Source: Dokdonella_A sp039926425 (GTDB lineage: Bacteria > Pseudomonadota > Gammaproteobacteria > Xanthomonadales > Rhodanobacteraceae). Taken from it: 13,616 bases of DNA. This document shows positions 1-6,128 of the stretch, in pieces (position 1 is the stretch's first letter; every line of letters begins with the position of its first letter). Where the stretch lies: contig NZ_JBDSWZ010000233.1 in the NCBI RefSeq assembly GCF_039926425.1, positions 1 to 13,616 of the forward strand, in the 5' to 3' direction. A program made the translations under genes and the position numbers. Under the pieces are notes generated by a model, which was not told the origin of the DNA, made no database searches, and saw only the letters and a list, made by a program, of their open reading frames with translations.

Positions 1-806
1 CTGCGATTGGTCTTCTCCAGACGGGCGAAGCTTGCACCGAATTCCGTATCGACGGTTTTGCGATCCTCGGCGGTCAGTGCATCGAACACCTTCTTGTCGA
101 TCACCAGTTCGCCGACCACGTAGCTGAGCGGCAAGTCGACCATGTGCTTGAGCTTGGTGTGCCACTGGAACGCGATCGCGCCCGACGGCGTTCCCGCCGC
201 GGTGTCGATCAGGCCGGTCTGCATGCTCGTGTAGACATCCGACAACGCCAGTGGAATCGGGGTGACTCCGGCCGTCTTGAACGCGAGTTCCGCCACCTTG
301 TCGCCCTGCGGAACCCAGACCTTCGCGGCTTTCAGATCGTCGCGCGTCTTCAGGTCGCGCGTGCTCATCAGATACGCAAACCCGCCGCCACTCACGCCGA
401 CCAGCTCGAATCCTTCCTTCTGGAACTGCTGCTTCAGCAGCGGGTCGAGTTTCACGCGGACCTGGTCGATTTCCTCTTCGCTGCGGAACATGAAAGGCAG
501 GCCATAGATCCCTGCATCCTTCGCGATCACGGTCGCTTCGCCACCGGTGAACGCGCCGCCCTGGAGCTGTCCGATCTTGATCTTGCGCAACACCGTTGCG
601 TCATCGCCCATCACGCCGCCGGGGTAATACTTGACCTCCACGCGCCCTTCGGTCTTCGTCTTGATCGCCTCGGCTGCCGTGCGCATCTCGCGCATCCATG
701 CGGTGCCGTCGGGTGCGATCGTTGCAATCTTGATCGGCGCTGCGTGTGCGCAGGTTGCGCCGAAAAAAATAGCCAGCGTCAGCAGGGGCTTGTTCGTGAA
801 GGTCAT
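1..806 (-). CDS. dctP: TRAP transporter substrate-binding protein, DctP family (3' end outside window)
   Basis: This is a periplasmic solute-binding protein of a TRAP transporter, which delivers a solute to a membrane permease driven by an ion gradient. I translated 268 residues from the ATG at 806; the frame stays open to the window edge, so about 60 C-terminal residues are missing compared with a family length near 330. Residues 1-22 form a signal peptide with a likely signal peptidase I site after AHA. The DctP signature region is present at about 62-88 (PGGVMGDDATVLRKIKIGQL, then QGGAFTGG). The ligand-binding strand reads KVWVPQGD (162-169), with Trp164 where classical DctP/SiaP proteins have an arginine that binds the ligand carboxylate, so the substrate may not be an ordinary C4-dicarboxylate (inference). 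It lies 77 bp downstream of a TatT-type TPR lipoprotein, which places it in the TPR-associated TRAP (TPAT) group. The membrane subunits should lie beyond the left edge. Confidence 0.9.
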   Translation of the reverse strand, partial: MTFTNKPLLTLAIFFGATCAHAAPIKIATIAPDGTAWMREMRTAAEAIKTKTEGRVEVKYYPGGVMGDDATVLRKIKIGQLQGGAFTGGEATVIAKDAGIYGLPFMFRSEEEIDQVRVKLDPLLKQQFQKEGFELVGVSGGGFAYLMSTRDLKTRDDLKAAKVWVPQGDKVAELAFKTAGVTPIPLALSDVYTSMQTGLIDTAAGTPSGAIAFQWHTKLKHMVDLPLSYVVGELVIDKKVFDALTAEDRKTVDTEFGASFARLEKTNR

Positions 807-866
807 GTGCGAATTCCGTGTTCTCGAAGCAGAAGAAAAGTGGACTGCGGGATGATGTCGTCGACT

Positions 867-881
867 GTCGCGCTGCGCGAC
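867..881. promoter_or_regulatory. Short perfect hairpin between tatT and dctP
   Basis: GTCGCGC and GCGCGAC flank a single T, giving a 15-nt palindromic hairpin that begins two bases after the tatT stop codon. No T run follows on the minus strand, so it is not a typical intrinsic terminator. It might stabilise the tatT mRNA end or set different expression of the two genes, but short GC-rich palindromes also arise by chance in this base composition. Confidence 0.3.
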
Positions 882-883
882 CG

Positions 884-1750
884 TCAGAAGTAATCCTTGC
901 CCGATTCCAATAACTTTCTGGCGCGCATCTGCGCAACCGTGTTGATCAGGGTGAGCCCCGGCGCATGCGGATCGGCATTGATCGCCTCGTTCAGGAGCCG
1001 GTCGTGCAAAGGCTGATCGAACACCAGCCGCGCATAGTGCTCCGCATACAGCACCCGCACCATCTGGTTGTTGCCACCGGACAATGCAAGGGCTTTCTCG
1101 AAATCGGCCTTGCCCTCCTCCGGTCTGCCACCAAGCGATGCGGGACGAAGCGTCGCCAGAACGCCGAGAATCATGTACGGCTCACCCTTTCCATAAGAAG
1201 GGTCGAGCGCGACGACGCGCTCGACCAGCAACTGGATTTTCGGCAGATCGGCGATGGCTTTCCAGTCGGCGCTGTTGGCCTGCAAACGCCCAGCCCACGA
1301 TGAAGCGAGCTGGTAGAGCATCGCAATGTTGCGGACATCGACTTTCGAAACCTCCGCATGGAATGCTTCAAACGGTGCATCAAGCTGCTGGCACAACGGC
1401 ACCAGACGCACGCAGGTTGCGCGGCGGGCATAGCCGAAGCTGCGCGCGGTGAGGCGCTTGGCGCGCTCGGGATCGTCAACGAATGCACTGCCGTAAGAGT
1501 CGTACAACCGCGAACCCGCGATCAGCAGGTTGGCATTCTGCGGAGCGCCCTGGATCAACCCATCAATCAGCAGCAGCCACGCCGGAACGCCTTCGCGCGC
1601 GGTCGCCAGGTCGTCCTGGTCAAGGATGCCGGCGCTCAAATCGTCGGCGAGTCGCTGGGTTGCGCGATTGACGACGCTCGCACACCCCCCCAGTACAAGG
1701 GTGAGCACGCAGACGGCGAGCAGGAGGCGTTTGGATCGAATCGGAGTCAT
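884..1750 (-). CDS. tatT: TatT-like TPR lipoprotein of a TRAP (TPAT) transporter
   Basis: This 288-residue protein resembles the T component of TPR-associated TRAP transporters, known from Treponema pallidum TatT, which is thought to pair with the substrate-binding protein and help pass ligand in the periplasm. The N-terminus has basic residues, a hydrophobic stretch (about 9-20) and a lipobox LGGC with the lipidated Cys at 23. The next residue is Ala rather than Asp, which favours outer-membrane sorting. The rest is alpha-helical and Ala/Leu-rich, with TatT-like stretches such as LIQGAPQNANLLIAGSRLY (about 65-83) and a conserved-looking ALDPSYGKGEPYMILGVL segment in the second half. The ATG start has GGAA about five bases upstream. 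It sits 42 bp after folD and 77 bp before dctP, all in one direction, so the three may be co-transcribed. The family call rests on sequence resemblance and on the adjacent DctP gene; the ligand is unknown. Confidence 0.8.
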   Translation of the reverse strand: MTPIRSKRLLLAVCVLTLVLGGCASVVNRATQRLADDLSAGILDQDDLATAREGVPAWLLLIDGLIQGAPQNANLLIAGSRLYDSYGSAFVDDPERAKRLTARSFGYARRATCVRLVPLCQQLDAPFEAFHAEVSKVDVRNIAMLYQLASSWAGRLQANSADWKAIADLPKIQLLVERVVALDPSYGKGEPYMILGVLATLRPASLGGRPEEGKADFEKALALSGGNNQMVRVLYAEHYARLVFDQPLHDRLLNEAINADPHAPGLTLINTVAQMRARKLLESGKDYF

Positions 1751-1792
1751 GGCAATTCCGGTAGTGCAGCAATGGCGCTCGACACGCGCAGA

Positions 1793-2647
1793 TCAGTCGA
1801 AGAATGTCTCGGCCGCTTCGAGCGTGTTCTCGATCAGCGTCGCAACCGTCATCGGTCCGACGCCTCCAGGCACGGGAGTGATCCACGAGGCGCGCTCGGC
1901 CGCCGCCTCGAATTCAACGTCGCCGACGAGCCGCCCGTCGTCGAGCCGATTGATGCCGACGTCGATCACCACAGCGCCCGGTTTGATCCACTCGCCTTTC
2001 ACGAGCCCGGGTTTGCCGGCCGCGACCACGACGATATCGCCGCGTCGCACTTCCGCACCGAGGTCGGCGGTGAACCGGTGACAGCCGGTGGTTGTGCAGC
2101 CTGCAAGCAGCAATTCGAGTATCAGCGGCCTGCCGACGTGATTGGAAACGCCGACCACCACCGCGTTGCGTCCGCGCACAGGCCGGTCGGTGTGTGCGAG
2201 CAGGATCATCACGCCCTTCGGCGTGCAGGGTCGCAATCCGCGCTGGCGCAACGCCAGTCGACCGACGTTCGCAGCCTGAAATCCGTCGACGTCCTTGTGC
2301 ACGTCGATGCGGTCGATCAGTGCAGTCGCATTGATGCCGTCGGGAAGAGGCAACTGAAGCAGGATGCCGTGCACATCCGGGTCCGCGTTGAGGCGGTCGA
2401 TCAGCGAGACCAGCTCACTCTCGGACGTCGTTGCGGGAAGATCGAAGTCGAGCGAGCGAAAACCGACGTGTTTGCACGCGCGTCGCTTGTTGCGCACATA
2501 GACCGCGGACGCGGGGTCGACGCCGACCAGCACGACCGCAAGTCCGGGCGCGATTCGACCGGCAGCGATGCGCACCTTCACGCGCGCGGCCACGCTGTCG
2601 AGCACGTCATCGGCGATGCGGCGGCCGTCGAGAAGTCGTGCGGTCAT
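1793..2647 (-). CDS. folD: Bifunctional methylenetetrahydrofolate dehydrogenase/cyclohydrolase
   Basis: FolD interconverts 5,10-methylene-, 5,10-methenyl- and 10-formyl-tetrahydrofolate in the cytoplasm, supplying one-carbon units for purines and formyl-Met. The 284 residues match the normal family length. The catalytic lysine motif YVRNKRRAC has Lys54, and Gln98 (in LLQLPLP) and Asp121 (in KDVDGF) fall at the same numbers as in E. coli FolD. The NADP-binding loop is GVSNHVGRP (166-174) where E. coli has GASNIVGRP. The C-terminal signature TPVPGGVGPMTVATL is intact. GVSNHVG and YVRNKRR are features I associate with Xanthomonas-type FolD. It has its own promoter candidate about 24 bp upstream, is divergent from the DUF1244 gene, and is followed by tatT after 42 bp, so the TRAP genes may ride on the folD transcript. 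Confidence 0.97.
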   Translation of the reverse strand: MTARLLDGRRIADDVLDSVAARVKVRIAAGRIAPGLAVVLVGVDPASAVYVRNKRRACKHVGFRSLDFDLPATTSESELVSLIDRLNADPDVHGILLQLPLPDGINATALIDRIDVHKDVDGFQAANVGRLALRQRGLRPCTPKGVMILLAHTDRPVRGRNAVVVGVSNHVGRPLILELLLAGCTTTGCHRFTADLGAEVRRGDIVVVAAGKPGLVKGEWIKPGAVVIDVGINRLDDGRLVGDVEFEAAAERASWITPVPGGVGPMTVATLIENTLEAAETFFD

Positions 2648-2670
2648 TTCGATTCCGGCGGTAAACGCGC

Positions 2671-2700
2671 ATTATCCCATGTCTGCGCCGAGCCGCCCAA
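2671..2700 (-). promoter_or_regulatory. Candidate sigma70 promoter for folD
   Basis: On the minus strand TTGGGC (2700-2695) is separated by 18 bases from GATAAT (2676-2671). The -35 box matches the consensus at four of six positions and the -10 at five of six. Transcription would start near 2664, leaving a leader of about 17 nt that contains GGAA before the folD ATG. It overlaps an alternative upstream start for the DUF1244 gene, which is one reason I use the later start for that gene. Confidence 0.5.
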
Positions 2701-2747
2701 ACCGACGCGGCGGCGTACAGTCCAATGGATCAAGGGGATTGCCGACG

Positions 2748-3044
2748 ATGACCGACACGATCACCGAACTGGAAGCGGCGGCATTTCGCCGCCTGCTCGA
2801 ACACCTGGGTTCGCGAACCGACGTGCAGAACATCGATCTGATGACCATGGCCGGTTTCTGCCGCAACTGTCTCGCGGACTGGTATCGCGAAGCGGCAGCG
2901 GAACGCGGCATGCAGATGGACAAGGACACGGCCCGCGAACGCATCTACGGCGAACCGTTCGCGGCCTGGAAAGCGCGCCATCAGCCGGAAGCCACCGCGG
3001 AACAGCTCGCCGCTTTCGCCCAGGCGCAAAAGAAACACGGCTGA
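2748..3044 (+). CDS. DUF1244 family small protein
   Basis: This 98-residue cytoplasmic protein has no signal peptide and no membrane segment. It matches the DUF1244 family, whose function I do not know. Recognisable conserved blocks are DVQNIDLMTMAGFCRNCLAD (25-44), including a CxxC pair (Cys38, Cys41), and IYGEPFAAWKARHQ (66-79). I chose the ATG at 2748 because the family homology starts just after it and AAGGGG lies 10 bases upstream. An in-frame ATG at 2679 would add 23 low-complexity residues and overlap the folD promoter. It is the only full-length plus-strand gene here, divergent from folD (100 bp between starts) and convergent with moeB (32 bp between stops). The CxxC pair could bind metal or be redox-active, but this is inference and there is no second Cys pair. 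Confidence 0.88.
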   Translation: MTDTITELEAAAFRRLLEHLGSRTDVQNIDLMTMAGFCRNCLADWYREAAAERGMQMDKDTARERIYGEPFAAWKARHQPEATAEQLAAFAQAQKKHG

Positions 3045-3076
3045 CGCGGATCCACGCTGCACGCGACGGCGACGGG

Positions 3077-4234
3077 TCAGGCCGAATCGCACAGTCTCGC
3101 AATGTCCTCATACGGCGCATCCCGCGCATCCGGACCGCAACCGGGACACGCGGGATCGCGCGTCAGCCGCAGCTCGCGCGTCGTCGCAGCCAGCGCGTCG
3201 TAGCACAGCAATCGTCCGACGAGCGGCGTTCCGATCGACAGAAGCAACTTGAGCGCCTCGGTTGCCTGGAACAATCCGATCACGCCCGGCAGCACACCGA
3301 GCACACCGGCTTCGGTGCAATTGGGCGCGTCGACGGCTGACGGCGGTTCCGGAAAAAGACATCGGTAGCACGGGGAATCGTCACGGCGCGCATCGAACAC
3401 ACTCGCCTGCCCTGTGAAGCGATGCACCGCGCCATAGATGAGTGGAATACGCAGCCGGAAGCACGCCGCATTCAGCAGATACCGGGTCGGAAAATTGTCC
3501 GCGCCGTCGATCACCACGTCGTGCCCGCGCAACAGATCCTCAACATTCGCCGCCGAAACGCGATCGGCGACCGGCACGATGTGCACGGACGGATTCAACG
3601 CAGCCAGCGCTTCGCGTGCCGATTCGACTTTCAGTGTTCCGATGCGTGCATCGGTGTGAATGACCTGGCGCTGCAGGTTGGAGCGTTCCACCCGATCGTC
3701 ATCGATGATCGTCAGCGTGCCGACGCCGGCTGCAGCAAGGTAGAGCGCTGCCGGCGCCCCAAGGCCTCCTGCACCGACAAGCGCGACTCGCGCGTGGGCG
3801 AGTCGCGACTGACCCGCGACGCCCACTTCCGGAAGTACCAGGTGGCGCGCATAACGGGCGGCGGAGTCTGCATCGAGGAGCCCAGCCTGGACCGGCAAAT
3901 CCACCCCTTTCCATGCGGCAAACCCGCCCGCCACCGAGGCGCTGCGCGCATAGCCGAGTTCACGCAAAGCGGCGGCTGCACGCAGCGAACGCGTGCCGCT
4001 GCCGCAGATCACGAGGATCTCGCGTGTACGATCGGTCGTGATTGCTTCGATGCCGGTTGAGATCGACCCCAGCGGCAATCCGATCGCATCCGCCGGCATT
4101 CCAGCCGCACGCTCGTCGTCTTCACGGACGTCGAGCAGCAAAGCGCCAGAACCTTGGCGGTCGAAAGCGTCGCGAGCTTCGACGACGGGTATCGTGACAA
4201 CCGCGCCGTTGCCGTTTTCGACGTCTGTGGTCAT
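3077..4234 (-). CDS. moeB: Rhodanese-MoeB fusion: molybdopterin-synthase (sulfur-carrier) adenylyltransferase
   Basis: MoeB/ThiF-type enzymes adenylate the C-terminal glycine of a sulfur-carrier protein (MoaD or ThiS) so that it can become a thiocarboxylate. Residues about 14-115 are a rhodanese domain with the active loop CGSGTRS (Cys77 to Ser83) and the typical end AGGFAAWKG. Residues about 124-385 are the ThiF/MoeB domain: RYARHLVLPEVG, the nucleotide loop GAGGLG (154-159), an ERSNLQRQ arginine motif, DGADNFPTRYLLN, and two CxxC pairs (CYRC and CPGC) expected to hold structural zinc. A fused rhodanese suggests the protein both activates and sulfurates its carrier, as MOCS3/MoeZ do, but here the rhodanese is N-terminal instead of C-terminal. 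The ATG at 4234 follows the moeA stop by four bases. A longer reading to 4288 would add 18 Cys/Arg-rich residues inside moeA and is rejected. It could also serve ThiS or another carrier. Confidence 0.93.
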   Translation of the reverse strand: MTTDVENGNGAVVTIPVVEARDAFDRQGSGALLLDVREDDERAAGMPADAIGLPLGSISTGIEAITTDRTREILVICGSGTRSLRAAAALRELGYARSASVAGGFAAWKGVDLPVQAGLLDADSAARYARHLVLPEVGVAGQSRLAHARVALVGAGGLGAPAALYLAAAGVGTLTIIDDDRVERSNLQRQVIHTDARIGTLKVESAREALAALNPSVHIVPVADRVSAANVEDLLRGHDVVIDGADNFPTRYLLNAACFRLRIPLIYGAVHRFTGQASVFDARRDDSPCYRCLFPEPPSAVDAPNCTEAGVLGVLPGVIGLFQATEALKLLLSIGTPLVGRLLCYDALAATTRELRLTRDPACPGCGPDARDAPYEDIARLCDSA

Positions 4235-4238
4235 GGCG

Positions 4239-5486
4239 TCAGAACAGTCCTGGCAACGGCAACAGGTCGACGACCGATCCCTGCGCAAGCTCGTGCGCGT
4301 TTTCCGGAATCATGATCAGTGCGTCGGCATCGACCACGCCGCGCAACATGCCCGAACCCTGTTTCTGCATGGGTGTCGCCCACAAGGTTGCATCCTCGCG
4401 CATGTCAATTCTCGCACGCAGGAATTCACATCGATCGTGCTTCTTGAGAACCGGCGCCGCGAGCCGCGCGCGCCATACCCGACCCGCGGCATTCGTTGCA
4501 CGTTGCATCGCAAGAAGTACGGGGCGAACGAGGACGAGGAAGGTTGCGATGGTCGACACCGGATTGCCGGGAAGTCCGAAAACCAGCGCGCCGCCGATCT
4601 GACCGCATAGCAGCGGCATTCCCGGTCTCATCCGAACCTTCCAGAAATGGATGGTGCCAAGGTCGGCAACGATCCCCGGCAGCAGATCCGCCTCGCCCGC
4701 CGATACGCCGCCACTGCTCAGAAGCAGGTCGCAGTGGTCAGCAGCGTTGCGGAACGCTGCGCGCAAGCGGACCGGATCGTCGCGCAGGTGCATCACCGGA
4801 TGCGCTTCAATGCCGAGGCCGCGCAGCAGTCCACCAAGGCTGTAGCGATTGCTGTCGTGGATCTGCCCGAATCCGAGCGGCTCTCCCGACGGGACCAGTT
4901 CGTCGCCGGTGACAAACAACGCCACCCGAGGACGCTGCGCAACGATCGCGCCGGTACGGCCCGCCGCTGCGAGCACGGCGACCTGCGCGGGCGAAAGTGC
5001 AGTTCCTTTTTTGAAAGCGACGTCGCCGGCGTGATAGTCCTCACCAGCAGGTCGCACATTCGCGCCTGCGCGTTCAGAGGATCGAATGACGATCGAATCA
5101 CCGTCGATCGTCACGTTTTCCTTGATGACGACCGTGTCCGCGCCCGGCGGAAGTGGCGCGCCCGTGGTGATGCGCACGCATTCACCGTCGCCGAACGCAG
5201 GCGCTGCGGACGCACCCGCGAGGACGGTGCCGGCGAGGCGAAAACGACCTTCGCCACTGGTCGGCAATTCGGCACCTCGCACGGCGTAACCGTCCATGGC
5301 TGAATTGGCGAACGGCGGCAAATCATCCGGCACAACGATGTCTTCGGCGAGGATCCGTCCGCCCAGCCGGTCGAGCTCGACCGACTCGGTGCCGACGCGC
5401 GCGGCAAGCCCGAGGTCGAGCGCACGTCTGCGAGCGTCGTCCACCGACAGGTGCATTGCGAAATCAGGCGTTGTCGGAATCGGCAT
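4239..5486 (-). CDS. moeA: Molybdopterin molybdenumtransferase MoeA
   Basis: MoeA inserts molybdenum into adenylated molybdopterin to make molybdenum cofactor in the cytoplasm. With the ATG at 5486 the protein has 415 residues, close to E. coli MoeA (411). Family motifs appear in order: NSAMDGYAVR (61-70, with the catalytic-type Asp65), ITTGAPLPPGADTVV (106-120), FVTGDEL (191-197), SSGGVSAGEADLL (257-269), KVRMRPGMP (283-291) and GLPGNPVS (304-311), then a C-terminal beta domain. The start is uncertain: the ATG at 5486 overlaps mobA by 23 bp and has GGAAG about 12 bases upstream, while an ATG at 5456 begins at MHLSVDDA, shortly after the mobA stop, but lacks a visible ribosome-binding site. 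A still longer reading to 5672 lies inside mobA in another frame and is rejected. It is tightly coupled to mobA and moeB. Confidence 0.95.
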   Translation of the reverse strand: MPIPTTPDFAMHLSVDDARRRALDLGLAARVGTESVELDRLGGRILAEDIVVPDDLPPFANSAMDGYAVRGAELPTSGEGRFRLAGTVLAGASAAPAFGDGECVRITTGAPLPPGADTVVIKENVTIDGDSIVIRSSERAGANVRPAGEDYHAGDVAFKKGTALSPAQVAVLAAAGRTGAIVAQRPRVALFVTGDELVPSGEPLGFGQIHDSNRYSLGGLLRGLGIEAHPVMHLRDDPVRLRAAFRNAADHCDLLLSSGGVSAGEADLLPGIVADLGTIHFWKVRMRPGMPLLCGQIGGALVFGLPGNPVSTIATFLVLVRPVLLAMQRATNAAGRVWRARLAAPVLKKHDRCEFLRARIDMREDATLWATPMQKQGSGMLRGVVDADALIMIPENAHELAQGSVVDLLPLPGLF

Positions 5487-6105
5487 CGCGGTCGAAGTCT
5501 TCCGGAGTGTTGAGATTTCGAAACTGCCGTCGTCGATCGGCGAAATCAAGTTCATGCGCGCCGATGCCGGTCTGCCAATGCCATACGCCGCGCCCTTCTC
5601 CGACTGCCTGCGAGGCGGAAGACGCGAGCAAGCGCGCATACACTGCAAACAGGGGCTGCCGGCGCTCGCCATCGTGCGCGACGACCGCGTTCACGGCCTG
5701 CGCGCGTACGGATTCGATCAGCCGGATCAGAAGGTCGCGTGGCGGATCGGGGCAATCGACCGGCAGGGTGATCAGCCACTCCGTCGTGCACGCCGCCAGC
5801 GCAGCAGCGATACCAGCGAGCGGGCCGGAAAATCCGGGTTGCCGATCCGTCACGACTCGCCCGTAGCGCGCGTAATCGTCGAGAGATCGATTGGCAGAGA
5901 TCAACAGCGGGCACTTGCATGACGCACTTCCGGCGACTTCCGATCCTTGCGTCCCATCCATTGCCATGCTGGCTGCCGCGTCGATCACCCACGCGATCAG
6001 CGGTCGTCCGTGGAACGGTTCAAGCCCTTTGTCCCGACCACCCATGCGCACGGCGGCGCCTCCGGCGAGGATCGCGAACGTGATCGAACCGGCAACGGGG
6101 GTCAT
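5464..6105 (-). CDS. mobA: Molybdenum cofactor guanylyltransferase MobA
   Basis: MobA joins GMP from GTP to molybdenum cofactor, making the bis-MGD form used by DMSO-reductase-family enzymes such as nitrate reductases and formate dehydrogenases. The 213-residue protein begins with the nucleotidyltransferase loop LAGGAAVRMGGRDKG (13-27), followed by ISANRS, TDRQPGFSGPLAGI (87-100) and the metal-binding-type LPVDCPDPP (Asp117). It is about 20 residues longer than E. coli MobA (194), and the extra length sits mainly at 46-65, between the first helix and ISANRS. The ATG at 6105 has GAGG eight bases upstream and follows the der stop by 23 bp. The ORF continues upstream through der in another frame, which is not coding for this protein. 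MobB was not seen. Confidence 0.95.
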   Translation of the reverse strand: MTPVAGSITFAILAGGAAVRMGGRDKGLEPFHGRPLIAWVIDAAASMAMDGTQGSEVAGSASCKCPLLISANRSLDDYARYGRVVTDRQPGFSGPLAGIAAALAACTTEWLITLPVDCPDPPRDLLIRLIESVRAQAVNAVVAHDGERRQPLFAVYARLLASSASQAVGEGRGVWHWQTGIGAHELDFADRRRQFRNLNTPEDFDRDADSDNA

Positions 6106-6128
6106 CGCGTCGACCTCGCGGCACTCCG

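Noticed and set aside
144..893. Plus-strand ORF of 249 codons opposite dctP
   Set aside because: The minus strand reads as a full DctP protein with signal peptide; the plus-strand product is Arg-rich and unpatterned.
3045..3076. Possible bidirectional terminator between the convergent DUF1244 and moeB genes
   Set aside because: The 32-bp gap has only short GC palindromes and no T run on either strand.
1358..3340. Plus-strand ORF of 660 codons opposite tatT, folD and moeB
   Set aside because: Its product is rich in Arg/His/Gln/Asp with no domain I recognise, and it is antisense to clearly conserved genes; long antisense ORFs are usual in GC-rich coding DNA.
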